A DNA stretch of 64,000 nt from Paraburkholderia heleia NBRC 101817 (GTDB lineage Bacteria; Pseudomonadota; Gammaproteobacteria; Burkholderiales; Burkholderiaceae). Under the pieces are notes generated by a model, which was not told the origin of the DNA, searched no databases, and was given only the letters and a program-made list of their open reading frames with translations. A program made the position numbers and the translations under genes. Where the stretch lies: contig NZ_BBJH01000043.1 in NCBI RefSeq assembly GCF_000739775.1, positions 23,746 through 87,745 of the forward strand, given 5' to 3'. Positions 24,179-32,248 of the stretch are shown here, piece after piece. Numbering within the stretch: the first letter of the stretch is position 1; every line of letters starts with the position of its first letter.

Positions 24179-25096
24179 ATGAGCAGACATGAGTTTCTCC
24201 GTCCCGCTGCATCGACAGCGCTCGCAGCGGCGATTGCCATCGCACTCCTCGCGTACGCACCGCGGCCTTGCGCGGCCGCCGGCCAAAACACCTTCGCTAC
24301 ACCCGACGCGGCGATGGCCGCGTTCGGCGACGCCGTGGCCGGCAACGACGAAGCGGAACTGCGCACGCTCCTCGGTGCAGATTTCCGCCGGCTCATACCG
24401 CCGGTTGGCGCGGAGATCCGCGACAAATTCCTCAGTGAATGGCGGACTTCGCACACCATTCAGGATACCGATGCAAATCATGCGATGATCGCCGTTGGCG
24501 ACGACGGCTGGACCTTGCCGATCCCGCTCGTCAAGACCGCCCAGGGCTGGCACTTCGACACGCATGCCGGCGTCGAGGAGATGCGCGTGCGCCGCATTGG
24601 CCGAAACGAGCTTGCCGTGATGCAGACGATGCTCGCGGTCTACGACGCGCAACGCGAATATGCGCAGACCTATCACGACGGCAGCAACATGCTGGTCTAC
24701 GCCAGCAAGCTCGCGAGTTCGCCCGGCAAGCAGGACGGCCTGTACTGGCCGACCGGCCCCGACGCCACGCCGAGCCCGCTAGGCGTCGCATTCCTCAAGG
24801 CCGGCGCGCGCAATGCCGAAAACGCCGGTTACTACGGCTACCACTACAAGCTGCTGACCTCCCAGGGTCCGCACGCGCCAGGCGGCGCGTATAACTACCT
24901 GGTCGACAACAAGCTGTTCGGCGGCTTTGGCGTCGTTGCCTGGCCGGTGCGGTACGGCGACACGGGTATCAAGACATTCATGGTGAGCCATGACGGCCAG
25001 GTCTACGAGCGCGACCTCGGCCCGGATGGCGCGGCGAAGGCCGAAGCGATGACGTCCTTCGATCCGGGCCCGGGCTGGTCGAAGGCTTCGCCGTGA
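24179..25096 (+). CDS. DUF2950 family exported protein
   Basis: The 305-aa product begins with a signal peptide (ALAAAIAIALLAYAPRPCAA) and carries the DUF2950 pattern: FATPDAAMAAFGDAVAGND, WTLPIPLVKTAQGWHFDTHAG, RIGRNELAVMQTMLAVYDAQREYA, SSPGKQDGLYWP and FGVVAWPVRYGDTGIKTFMV. The start ATG 24179 follows AAGGAG at spacing 6. It directly follows the DUF3300 gene, the usual partner, with an 11-base gap. Function is unknown; a periplasmic role is inferred from the signal peptide. Confidence 0.87.
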   Translation: MSRHEFLRPAASTALAAAIAIALLAYAPRPCAAAGQNTFATPDAAMAAFGDAVAGNDEAELRTLLGADFRRLIPPVGAEIRDKFLSEWRTSHTIQDTDANHAMIAVGDDGWTLPIPLVKTAQGWHFDTHAGVEEMRVRRIGRNELAVMQTMLAVYDAQREYAQTYHDGSNMLVYASKLASSPGKQDGLYWPTGPDATPSPLGVAFLKAGARNAENAGYYGYHYKLLTSQGPHAPGGAYNYLVDNKLFGGFGVVAWPVRYGDTGIKTFMVSHDGQVYERDLGPDGAAKAEAMTSFDPGPGWSKASP

Positions 25097-25133
25097 CACC
25101 CGGCATCGGCCCAACCTCGACGCAGCGCCGCGG

Positions 25134-25967
25134 TCAAGGCGCGTGCGCAGGTTCGGGGGCGCTCGCTCGCGCCGGCGCCTCTTCGCCGAGCATGTAGAGC
25201 AGTAGCGCGTCGCGGTCGGGTCCGCTCATCGCCGCCGTCGAGCGCATGAGCACCGCGCTCGCCCAGCAGATGTCGGCCATCGTGGCGCCCGGCCCGCCGT
25301 TCGTGACGCGCTCGAGCCGCGCCACGGCTTGCGGATCGCCAGCGAGCGCGGCGTTGACCGCATCGTCCAGATGCCGCAACGCCTGCTCGTACGCCCCGGG
25401 TGTGGGCAACCTGACCGGCGCGGCGAGCACGGAACGGATCACCACGCGATACAGCAACGAGAAGTATTCGGCCGTGTCGGCATCGCTCATGCTGCCGATC
25501 GACATGCTTTGGTCGATGTCCTGCACGCTCGCCATGCCCCGGCAATTGCCGCGCGCCGCGCGGCCCATGTATTTCGCGAGCAGCGTGAAGTACGCCAACC
25601 GGTCTTGCGGCGTCAGACGCACAATGCCGCCGCGGATCAGGCGCTCGCGCGCCGCGTCGTCGCGCAGCCGCGCTTCGAGGCCCGCCGCCCCGCCGGGCAT
25701 GGCGACCGCTACGGCCGGGTCCGCACGCAGCCGGTAGAACCAGGCTTCGACGATGCGCGCCTTGATCGTCTCCTGCTCCACACCGGCCTCGCGCAACGCC
25801 GCCGCGCTTTGCGCGGAGGTCGGCTCGGCGGGCGCAACAACGTAATCGAGCACCGCGAAGAGTCCCGCCGGCGTGTCCTCGTTACGCGGCACACTGCCCG
25901 ATGCATCGTGGCCCATCAGCGCCAGCGCAATGGACAGTGCGAGCGATGCACAATGCAACGTCTTCAT
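25134..25967 (-). CDS. exported protein of unknown function, last gene after pqiC
   Basis: The chosen start is ATG 25967, which gives a signal peptide (MKTLHCASLALSIALALMG) and 277 aa. A frame open to 26039 overlaps the lipoprotein gene and is less likely. The mature part is mostly helical, with an acidic/hydrophobic mix (DRLAYFTLLAKYMGRAARGN, EYFSLLYRVVIRSVL, DDAVNAALAGDPQAVARLER). I do not recognise a family. It follows pqiC by 19 bases on the same strand, so it is probably co-expressed with the Pqi lipid-transport system. One cysteine pair (NCRG, ICWA) is notable. Confidence 0.6.
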   Translation of the reverse strand: MKTLHCASLALSIALALMGHDASGSVPRNEDTPAGLFAVLDYVVAPAEPTSAQSAAALREAGVEQETIKARIVEAWFYRLRADPAVAVAMPGGAAGLEARLRDDAARERLIRGGIVRLTPQDRLAYFTLLAKYMGRAARGNCRGMASVQDIDQSMSIGSMSDADTAEYFSLLYRVVIRSVLAAPVRLPTPGAYEQALRHLDDAVNAALAGDPQAVARLERVTNGGPGATMADICWASAVLMRSTAAMSGPDRDALLLYMLGEEAPARASAPEPAHAP

Positions 25968-25986
25968 GAGATCCCGCGTGGCGTAC

Positions 25987-26619
25987 TCACTCCGTCGCAC
26001 TGCCAACTGTTGGGTGATCCGCGCGAATCGCGGCGGCAATGTCCGCGCTGATGGTGGCGAGTGCGCGATCGTGCGCGTCGACGAGCGCGCCGTAGTCCTG
26101 ACTCGTCACCTGCTCGTGCGCCACCGTGTGCCCGAGCGTCAGCGCCTGGTGGCCCGGCGGGCGAACGACCCATTGAGCATCGATCGTCACCGAGTCTCCC
26201 AGTACGCTGTCAATGCGTGTGATATCCACGCGAACGCGCCAGACCGGCGGGATGGCCGCGCCATCGAACGTCGAGACGTGCGCCGTACCGAGCCGCTGCG
26301 CAAGGTCCGCGGCAACGACACGCCCGACGTCCAGCTTGAGCGGCGTGGCCCAGCGCGCGAACTCGTTCATCTGGATCGTGTTGTCCGGATTGCGCGTCAC
26401 GATTTGCGGGCGGTCCACCATGTCGGGCACGGTCACGGGACCGACGATGACATCGAGCGCAGCAGCGCCCGTTGGCACGGCGGGCGATGTGTTTGACGCC
26501 ACCGTGTTCGCCAGGTCGGCGCGCAGCGCATAAAACGTGGGCGACGGCGAGGAGCAGCCGGCCAGGCACGCCAGCGCAGCGGCGAGAGCGCGAGACGCGG
26601 TCAGGTTGCGGCGGTTCAC
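25987..26619 (-). CDS. pqiC: PqiC-like outer-membrane lipoprotein
   Basis: The 210-aa protein begins with a lipoprotein signal ending in the lipobox LAGC (ALACLAGCSSPSPTFYALR), followed by the ABC-type transport auxiliary domain (VIVGPVTVPDMVDRPQIVTR, NEFARWATPLKLDVGRVVAADLAQRLG, VRVDITRIDSVLGDSVTIDAQWVV). The start is a GTG at 26619 overlapping the PqiB stop (GTGA), with AGGAGG upstream. PqiC anchors the PqiB tube at the outer membrane in intermembrane lipid traffic. The gene order pqiA-pqiB-pqiC supports the assignment. Confidence 0.9.
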   Translation of the reverse strand: MNRRNLTASRALAAALACLAGCSSPSPTFYALRADLANTVASNTSPAVPTGAAALDVIVGPVTVPDMVDRPQIVTRNPDNTIQMNEFARWATPLKLDVGRVVAADLAQRLGTAHVSTFDGAAIPPVWRVRVDITRIDSVLGDSVTIDAQWVVRPPGHQALTLGHTVAHEQVTSQDYGALVDAHDRALATISADIAAAIRADHPTVGSATE

Positions 26620-28241
26620 TGCTTGCCTCCTGGTTTGCCCTGCACCACGGCCTCGGGATGGCGCTCGAGATAATCCGTGAGCATGCGCACGGAGGCGGCG
26701 GTGCGGGCCAGTTCACGCATGGCGTCGCTCGTGTTCTGCTGGAGCTGCGAGTCGGGCTGCAAGGCGTCGGTAGCCGAGTTGAGCGTCGATTGCGCCGCCG
26801 AGAGCGTGTCGTGCGCCTGCGGCACGACGTCGGTGCCAAGCTTCGCCATCACGTCGTTCGCGCTTTGCAGCGTGCGCTGCGCATTCGCGCCGATCGCCTC
26901 GAAAGGAATGCCGTTGAGTTTGGCGAGCAGCCGCGTGAGCGAATCCTGCAGCGACTGCAACGTGCGCGGCACCGTCGGCATCTCGGGCGGCGTCCTCGAC
27001 CAGTCGATCTTCGCCTTCGGTGCATCCGGGAAGGTGTCGAAGGCGACGTAGAGCTGTCCCGTGAGCAGATTACCCGAGCGCAGCTGGAACCGGAAGCCGC
27101 TGGCAATCAGGAACTCGGCAAGCTGGCGCGGTTGGTCGGTGAGGCGGCCGGTCGGGTGGCCATTCTCGAAGCGAGACGTAAAGCGCTCCGGATACAGATT
27201 GATTTCAACAGGAATGCTGAACTGTTTCCTGACCGGGTCGAAACGCGTGTAGATACGTGTGACCTCGCCGATCACGACGCCGCGGAAATCGACGGGCGCA
27301 CCCACGGTCAGCCCGCGTACCGAATCGTAGAAGGTCACGACGTAGGTGTCGACAATGCGATAGTGCTCCTTCATCGAGTCGGCGTGCGTGGCGTAAAGCT
27401 CGAACTTCGAGTTGGCGTCGGCCTCCGGCGCTTCACCGCCGGCATCGGCGTCGGGCGTTTCGAACGCCACGCCGCCAATGAGCAGCGACACCACCGACTG
27501 CGTGTTGATCTGCACGCCGTCCGGGCTTAGCGAGACGTCGAGTCCGCTCGCATGCCAGAAACGCGTGTCGCTGCGCACGAACCTGTCGTAGGGCGCGTTC
27601 ACGAACACGCGCAACGTCACGCCCTTGCCGTTCGGGTCCATTTCATAGGAAGCGATCTGCCCGACCTGAAGACGGCGGAAAAACACCGGCGAGCCGACAT
27701 CGAGCGAGCCCATGCTCACGCTGTGCAGCACGAACTCTCGCCCCGGAACATCGCCCGGGATGACAGGCGGCACTTCGAGTCCCACGAAGTCGTGGCGCGT
27801 CTTGCCGGAGTTGCCCTCGTCCATGCCCACATACGAACCCGAGAGCAGCGTGCTCAGGCCCGAAACGGTGCCGCCCGAAATGCGCGGGCGCACGACCCAG
27901 AAGCGCGTGTTGTCGACGAGCATGCTCGCCGCGTCTTTCACGAGCTCGCCGGTCGCGATCACACGCTTGTGATCGGGCGAGAGCGTGACCGCCTTCACCA
28001 CGCCGATATCGACGTCCCTGTATTTGATCTTCGTTTTGCCGGCCTCGAGGCCGTCGCCGGTCTTGAAGCTGACCGTGATGGTCGGTCCCTCCTCGATGAC
28101 TGCCTTGGCGGCGAGCCAGCCGCCAATGAGCACCGCGACGATCGGCACGAGCCATACGATCTGCATGCGCCAGCGCGAGCCGCGCACCGGCTTCGCCTCG
28201 GGCAGGTCCGGCAAGGAATCGCCGTCACCGGGCGCTGCCAT
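26616..28241 (-). CDS. pqiB: PqiB, MCE-domain lipid transport protein
   Basis: The 541-aa protein has a single N-terminal membrane anchor (MQIVWLVPIVAVLIGGWLAA) and successive MCE domains: GPTITVSFKTGDGLEAGKTKIKYRD (first), DVGSPVFFRRLQVGQIASYEM (second) and VGAPVDFRGVVIGEVTRIYT (third). A C-terminal helical stretch of coiled-coil character follows. Three MCE domains and the length of about 545 aa fit E. coli PqiB, which forms a periplasm-spanning tube. Its start overlaps pqiA by 17 bases, and its stop overlaps pqiC, so the three are tightly coupled. Confidence 0.92.
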   Translation of the reverse strand: MAAPGDGDSLPDLPEAKPVRGSRWRMQIVWLVPIVAVLIGGWLAAKAVIEEGPTITVSFKTGDGLEAGKTKIKYRDVDIGVVKAVTLSPDHKRVIATGELVKDAASMLVDNTRFWVVRPRISGGTVSGLSTLLSGSYVGMDEGNSGKTRHDFVGLEVPPVIPGDVPGREFVLHSVSMGSLDVGSPVFFRRLQVGQIASYEMDPNGKGVTLRVFVNAPYDRFVRSDTRFWHASGLDVSLSPDGVQINTQSVVSLLIGGVAFETPDADAGGEAPEADANSKFELYATHADSMKEHYRIVDTYVVTFYDSVRGLTVGAPVDFRGVVIGEVTRIYTRFDPVRKQFSIPVEINLYPERFTSRFENGHPTGRLTDQPRQLAEFLIASGFRFQLRSGNLLTGQLYVAFDTFPDAPKAKIDWSRTPPEMPTVPRTLQSLQDSLTRLLAKLNGIPFEAIGANAQRTLQSANDVMAKLGTDVVPQAHDTLSAAQSTLNSATDALQPDSQLQQNTSDAMRELARTAASVRMLTDYLERHPEAVVQGKPGGKQ

Positions 28242-29559
28242 TTTCCCGCTCCATCGCGTCCCAGATGAGACGCGGGTCGAACATGTTCGCGGCGAACATC
28301 GTGAGGATCACGACGGCGCCGAATGCGATCGCGGCCGGGCCCGCCTTGATCGTGGCGAGCGCGTTGAACTGCACCAGCGCGACGAGCATCGTGATCACGT
28401 AGATGTCGAGCATCGACCAGCGTCCGACCAGCTCGATCAGCCGGTAGATGCGCGTGCGTTGCTCGGGCAGCCAGGTCCAGCGGCGCTGCGTGGACCACGT
28501 CAGATACGACAGCCCGAGAATCTTCAGCATGGGCACGGCGATGCTGGCAATAAACACGAGCAGCGCAAGCGGCCAGGAACCCGACACCCACAGATACACC
28601 ACGCCGCTCATGATCGTGTCCTTCTGCGTGCCGAACAGCGAACTCGTGTCCATGACGGGCAGCACGTTCGCGGGCACGTACAGCACCATCGCCGCGACCA
28701 GAAGCGCCCAGGTGCGCGAGAGACTCGCGACCTTGCGCATGTGCAGCGCGCTGCCGCAGCGCGGACACGCCGCCGCATGCGCGGCCGCCGGCATGCGCGC
28801 GAGCAGCCCGCACGCGTGGCAACGCGCGATGCCGCACGCGGCGCCCGTGAGTGGGACTGCAGCGTGCTCGCCTCGCGCTCCGGGTACCTCGCCAGGCGCA
28901 ACGCCCGTTCTCACGTTGGGCACGTATGGCGCGTTGAGCGCGCTGGCGGGCTGCGTCGCCCGCGCCACGCGCAACCAGAACTGGCGCACGTCGAACGCCG
29001 CGCTCGCGCCCGCGAGCACCAGCATCAACGCGCCGAACGACCACAATGCAACGCCCGTCACGACCGTTGCGATATGGGACAGCTTCACGAGCGCGACCAG
29101 CAGGCCGAGTATCAGCACCTCGGTCATTCCCCATGGCCGAGCGATGTACATCGCGCGAAACAGGAGCGGCGCCTGCCAGGGCGCGCGGTCGATCGCGAGC
29201 GGCACGAGGAGGGCGAGCAGGCAAACGATCTGCATACCCGGCATGAGGATCGTCGTGGCGAACACCAGCGCCGCGATGGGCCACATGCCGTCGAGATAGA
29301 GAATCCCGACGGCATGCCACAGCGTCGTGCGCACGAGATTGCCGTTCACCGAGAGTCCGACGATCGGATACAGATTGGAAATGACAAACAGCACGAGTGC
29401 GCCCAACGCAAGCGCGAGCGCACGGCTAAGGCTTTCCGGAAGATCCCGCTCCAGTTCGGCGTTGCAGCGCAGGCAGCGCAGCGTGCCACCCGGCGGGCAA
29501 GACGCGCCGCGCTGCATGAGATCGCAGTCGTGGCAAACAAGAAGCTCCGCGCGCTTCAT
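28225..29559 (-). CDS. pqiA: PqiA, inner-membrane partner of PqiB
   Basis: From ATG 29559 the protein has 444 aa with two similar halves. Each begins with a zinc-ribbon-like four-cysteine cluster (CHDCDLMQRG with LRCLRCNAEL; CHACGLLARM with ACPRCGSAL) followed by four membrane segments, containing SNLYPIVGLSVNG in the first half and PANVLPVMDTSSLFG in the second. This duplicated rubredoxin-like plus membrane layout is diagnostic for PqiA. A GGGAAGG site supports this start over the TTG/ATG at 29601. It is the first gene of the pqi operon. Confidence 0.92.
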   Translation of the reverse strand: MKRAELLVCHDCDLMQRGASCPPGGTLRCLRCNAELERDLPESLSRALALALGALVLFVISNLYPIVGLSVNGNLVRTTLWHAVGILYLDGMWPIAALVFATTILMPGMQIVCLLALLVPLAIDRAPWQAPLLFRAMYIARPWGMTEVLILGLLVALVKLSHIATVVTGVALWSFGALMLVLAGASAAFDVRQFWLRVARATQPASALNAPYVPNVRTGVAPGEVPGARGEHAAVPLTGAACGIARCHACGLLARMPAAAHAAACPRCGSALHMRKVASLSRTWALLVAAMVLYVPANVLPVMDTSSLFGTQKDTIMSGVVYLWVSGSWPLALLVFIASIAVPMLKILGLSYLTWSTQRRWTWLPEQRTRIYRLIELVGRWSMLDIYVITMLVALVQFNALATIKAGPAAIAFGAVVILTMFAANMFDPRLIWDAMERENGSAR

Positions 29560-29631
29560 CGCGGGGCCTTCCCGGATCCGGTCCTGGCGTGGTCGATTCA
29601 TCGTCGCTGTACCGATTCGGCATGCGGGGCG

Positions 29632-30018
29632 TCAGCCTGGCGGAGCCACGCCAAGCACCGCATGAACCGCGCCGATGAGCGCGGAGTCGTCGAACGGCTT
29701 GCGCAGGTACGCAACCGCGCCGGCGGCCTGCGCCTGCTCGCGCACGCGCGCATCGTCGTGCGCCGTAATCACGATGCACTGGATGCCGGTTCCGCCCAAC
29801 CGGCGCTGCACCTCGATACCGTTGATGCCGGGCATCTGGATATCGAGGACCACGCAGGCCGGCGCGCGAGGCGCCGCGGCCGCCAGCGCGTCGAGAAAGG
29901 CCTCGCCGCTGGTGTACACGTCGGAGTCGATGCCGACCGACTTCAACAGGCGCTGGATCGCTCGCCCGACCGACTCCTCGTCGTCGACGACGGCCACGGA
30001 TCGTGTCACGTTGTTCAT
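29632..30018 (-). CDS. single-domain response regulator (receiver only)
   Basis: The chosen start ATG 30018 gives 128 aa that form one receiver domain and no output domain: SVAVVDDEESVGRAIQRLLK, phosphoacceptor aspartate in CVVLDIQMPGINGIEV, VITAHDDARVREQA and the lysine in YLRKPFDD. The sequence resembles FixJ/NarL receivers. A frame open to 30108 is possible, but its extra 30 residues are not receiver-like. No cognate kinase is adjacent. The gene lies 72 bases upstream of pqiA on the same strand, so it might be co-transcribed with the pqi operon. Confidence 0.8.
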   Translation of the reverse strand: MNNVTRSVAVVDDEESVGRAIQRLLKSVGIDSDVYTSGEAFLDALAAAAPRAPACVVLDIQMPGINGIEVQRRLGGTGIQCIVITAHDDARVREQAQAAGAVAYLRKPFDDSALIGAVHAVLGVAPPG

Positions 30019-30114
30019 TTGACTAAGCGTTCGGTTACCGGTGAGGACAGCCGGACGGGCGCCGCCGTGAGGGCCGACCGGCATCCTGAGCGCAAGCGGC
30101 TGCCCCATGCGCGG

Positions 30115-30705
30115 CTACTTGTGTAACGCAGGCTTGACGGATACGGCGAACGCTTCCGTATACACTGCCTCGACCTGATCGCCGACCTGCACGCCTGCGA
30201 GTTGCTGGGGATCTTCGACCCGCAAGTCCATCGTCCCCCCTTCGGGTCCCATCAGCGTGACCGTTTTTGTTTTGGTGTCGACCGCCACGACATTTGCCGT
30301 GACCTTCACCTCGCGCCCCACCATGCCGCCGGGCTTCTCGCCGGCAGCCGCGCGCTCGACCTGCGGCGTTTCCTGTACCGAGGTCTCGCCGCCGCCTCCC
30401 TTCTTCAGGCTCAGCGTGAGGGATTCCTTATAGGTCATCGTCACGACATCGCCAACCTTTAGTTGATCGAAGTTTCTGACTTCCGGTCCCAGCTCGGCTT
30501 CGACCAGCTTGCCGTCGTGGCGCTTGAGCGTGACGGTGCGGGTATCGGCGTCGATCTTCGTAATCGTCGCCGTCACCTTGTGCATACCGGCGACGGTTGC
30601 CTTGCCCGGCTCGTGCGTCACGTTGGCCGTCGTCTGGCCCTGGGCCGCGGCAAGCTGCGCCGCGGCGGCGATGACAGCTGTTACAACCCACTTGAGGTAC
30701 GGCAT
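30115..30705 (-). CDS. exported protein with duplicated OB/S1-like modules
   Basis: The 196-aa protein has a signal peptide (VVTAVIAAAAQLAAAQG) and two similar modules: VTATITKIDADTRTVTLKRHDGKLVEAELG with FDQLKVGDVVTMTYKESL, and VTANVVAVDTKTKTVTLMGPEGGTMDLRVE with VQVGDQVEAVYTEAFAV. The internal duplication is seen directly and suggests two small beta-barrels. AGGAGG precedes ATG 30705. It lies 12 bases downstream of the SYLF gene and is probably co-transcribed. No function is known to me; a periplasmic binding role is possible. Confidence 0.7.
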   Translation of the reverse strand: MPYLKWVVTAVIAAAAQLAAAQGQTTANVTHEPGKATVAGMHKVTATITKIDADTRTVTLKRHDGKLVEAELGPEVRNFDQLKVGDVVTMTYKESLTLSLKKGGGGETSVQETPQVERAAAGEKPGGMVGREVKVTANVVAVDTKTKTVTLMGPEGGTMDLRVEDPQQLAGVQVGDQVEAVYTEAFAVSVKPALHK

Positions 30706-30717
30706 CGCGACCTCCTG

Positions 30718-31296
30718 TTACAGATCGAGTTTCGTCACCTTCGTGCCGGCGACCGACGCATCGGCCATGATGCCCGTATTGGTCATCACGATCGCCTGAA
30801 CCGGCGCCGTCGCGGTTCTCGTGTCGATCTGCCCATTCGCACCGACCTTGACGAGTGCAACGGCTACGTCGCCGCCAACCGACCAGCCCTTCGAATTGCG
30901 GAACTTGTCGAGCGAGTCCTGCGTCATGAAGAGAAAGATCACGGCGGTGGACTGCACCCCCGCCTGCAAGCCGAACGAAGCCGCCGCCGTGCTGTAGTAA
31001 CCGACCGTCGATCCGCCTACGCGCAACGCACCCTGGCCATATGAGCCGCCAATAATGAACGCTGCCTTGCCGACCGAAGGAAAGACCAGCACGCCCTGCG
31101 ACTTGGCAACCAGTTCCTGCGAGCCCGGCACAGTCGAGAACAGCCGGGACATCGTGCCGTCCACGGCCGCATCGATCTCCTGGCGTTTCGCCGCGTCGGT
31201 CGCGCCGCTCGTCCCACTGTTCGTGGTCGTGCTGCAACCCGCTGCGGCCAGCCCGGCCGCGGCCGCCGCCGTAAGCACAAAAATCCGTCGCTTCAT
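30718..31296 (-). CDS. SYLF/Ysc84-type lipid-binding lipoprotein
   Basis: The start ATG 31296 has GGAGG at spacing 4-5. The 192-aa protein carries a lipoprotein signal (GLAAAGCSTTT) and the SYLF/Ysc84 actin-binding-like domain: QELVAKSQGVLVFPSVGKAA, FIIGGSYGQGALRVGG, YYSTAAASFGLQAGVQSTAVIFLF, FRNSKGWSVGGDVAVALVK. SYLF domains bind lipids in eukaryotic Ysc84; the bacterial role is unclear but is linked with the envelope. It is the first gene of a two-gene unit with the duplicated-module protein. Confidence 0.85.
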   Translation of the reverse strand: MKRRIFVLTAAAAAGLAAAGCSTTTNSGTSGATDAAKRQEIDAAVDGTMSRLFSTVPGSQELVAKSQGVLVFPSVGKAAFIIGGSYGQGALRVGGSTVGYYSTAAASFGLQAGVQSTAVIFLFMTQDSLDKFRNSKGWSVGGDVAVALVKVGANGQIDTRTATAPVQAIVMTNTGIMADASVAGTKVTKLDL

Positions 31297-31484
31297 TGTT
31301 TCCTCCATTGAGTTTAGACAGCCCGGACACGGCACTCACGCATGCGGATCGAACATCACGCGGGAATGAGACGTTGCTCGCACATCGTTGCTCAGCGTTG
31401 AGTTACATGGTCTCAGACGCGGCACACAGGACAAATCGGACCTTGGTCTTACGCCGCCCCGCGCCGCAGCGCACACCGCGCGCG

Positions 31485-31958
31485 CTACTGCACCGTGTAG
31501 CCGCGCCCTTGCATGCACGCGGCAAAAGCCCGGTTGAACGTGTCAATCGCGCCCTGCTGCTGTTGCTGGGCGTTGGCCTGCTGGGCACGCCGGTTCTGTC
31601 TCGCGCGCGATCCGCCCACCATCGTTCCGGCCGCGGCGCCTACTGCTGCACCCCTGCCCGCGTCGCCTGTGATCGCGCCGATCACCGCGCCGCCCGCGGC
31701 GCCGCGCGCTGCGCCCTGAACACGCTCGCCACCGCCCACGGCCGGGCCTGAAGGCGGCGGTGGCGTCGACGCAACCTGCTTCGGATCGATACCCGTGTTG
31801 CTCTTCGCCCACGAGTAGCACGCCGATTCGTCCGCCTGCTGTTGCTGCGCGCTTTGCCCCTTCGCGGGATAGGCAATTGGGGTTGCCTGCGCGGCACTCG
31901 TCAAAAGCAGCACGGCGGCGCACAGGGCGCCAGTCCGGCGATTTATATAGGTATCCAT
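31485..31958 (-). CDS. glycine-zipper exported protein
   Basis: From ATG 31958 (AAGGAG upstream) the protein has 157 aa. A signal peptide (GALCAAVLLLTSAAQATPI) is followed by a charged stretch with YSWAKSNTGIDP, then a glycine-zipper region RVQGAARGAAGGAVIGAITGDAGRGAAVGAAAG (written by its borders: about residues 80-112) and a basic Gln-rich segment with the final AFAACMQGRGYTVQ. Such proteins insert into or decorate the outer membrane. Its frame extends to 32132, but the N-terminal part lacks a signal. It is isolated from its neighbours by 161 bases downstream and 291 upstream. Confidence 0.8.
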   Translation of the reverse strand: MDTYINRRTGALCAAVLLLTSAAQATPIAYPAKGQSAQQQQADESACYSWAKSNTGIDPKQVASTPPPPSGPAVGGGERVQGAARGAAGGAVIGAITGDAGRGAAVGAAAGTMVGGSRARQNRRAQQANAQQQQQGAIDTFNRAFAACMQGRGYTVQ

Positions 31959-32248
31959 ATCAACTCCTTGAGCGCGTGCGGGATCGCGCCGATCACGCCT
32001 GCTGCTATCGGCGGAAGGTTGGGAAGCGACAGTCGTGCCGACGGCACGACGCCCGAATGCGGGGCAAACACCGCGCCGTGCGACCGGCGCGGTGGTCTGT
32101 TCAATGATGTGGGAGCGGCACAGCGAAGGCAATCAGACCATGGTCCTACCGTCAGCCGCAGCGGCTGACAGGCTCAATGGCACGCCCGCCGGCGCACGGC
32201 CGGAACGGCCATGCAGTGCGGGGAGCGCAGAAGAGAGGCAGCGGGCGA

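Noticed and set aside
27985..30126. 713-codon plus-strand frame over pqiA, pqiB and the response regulator
   Set aside because: Antisense shadow of the pqi operon with biased composition and no motifs.
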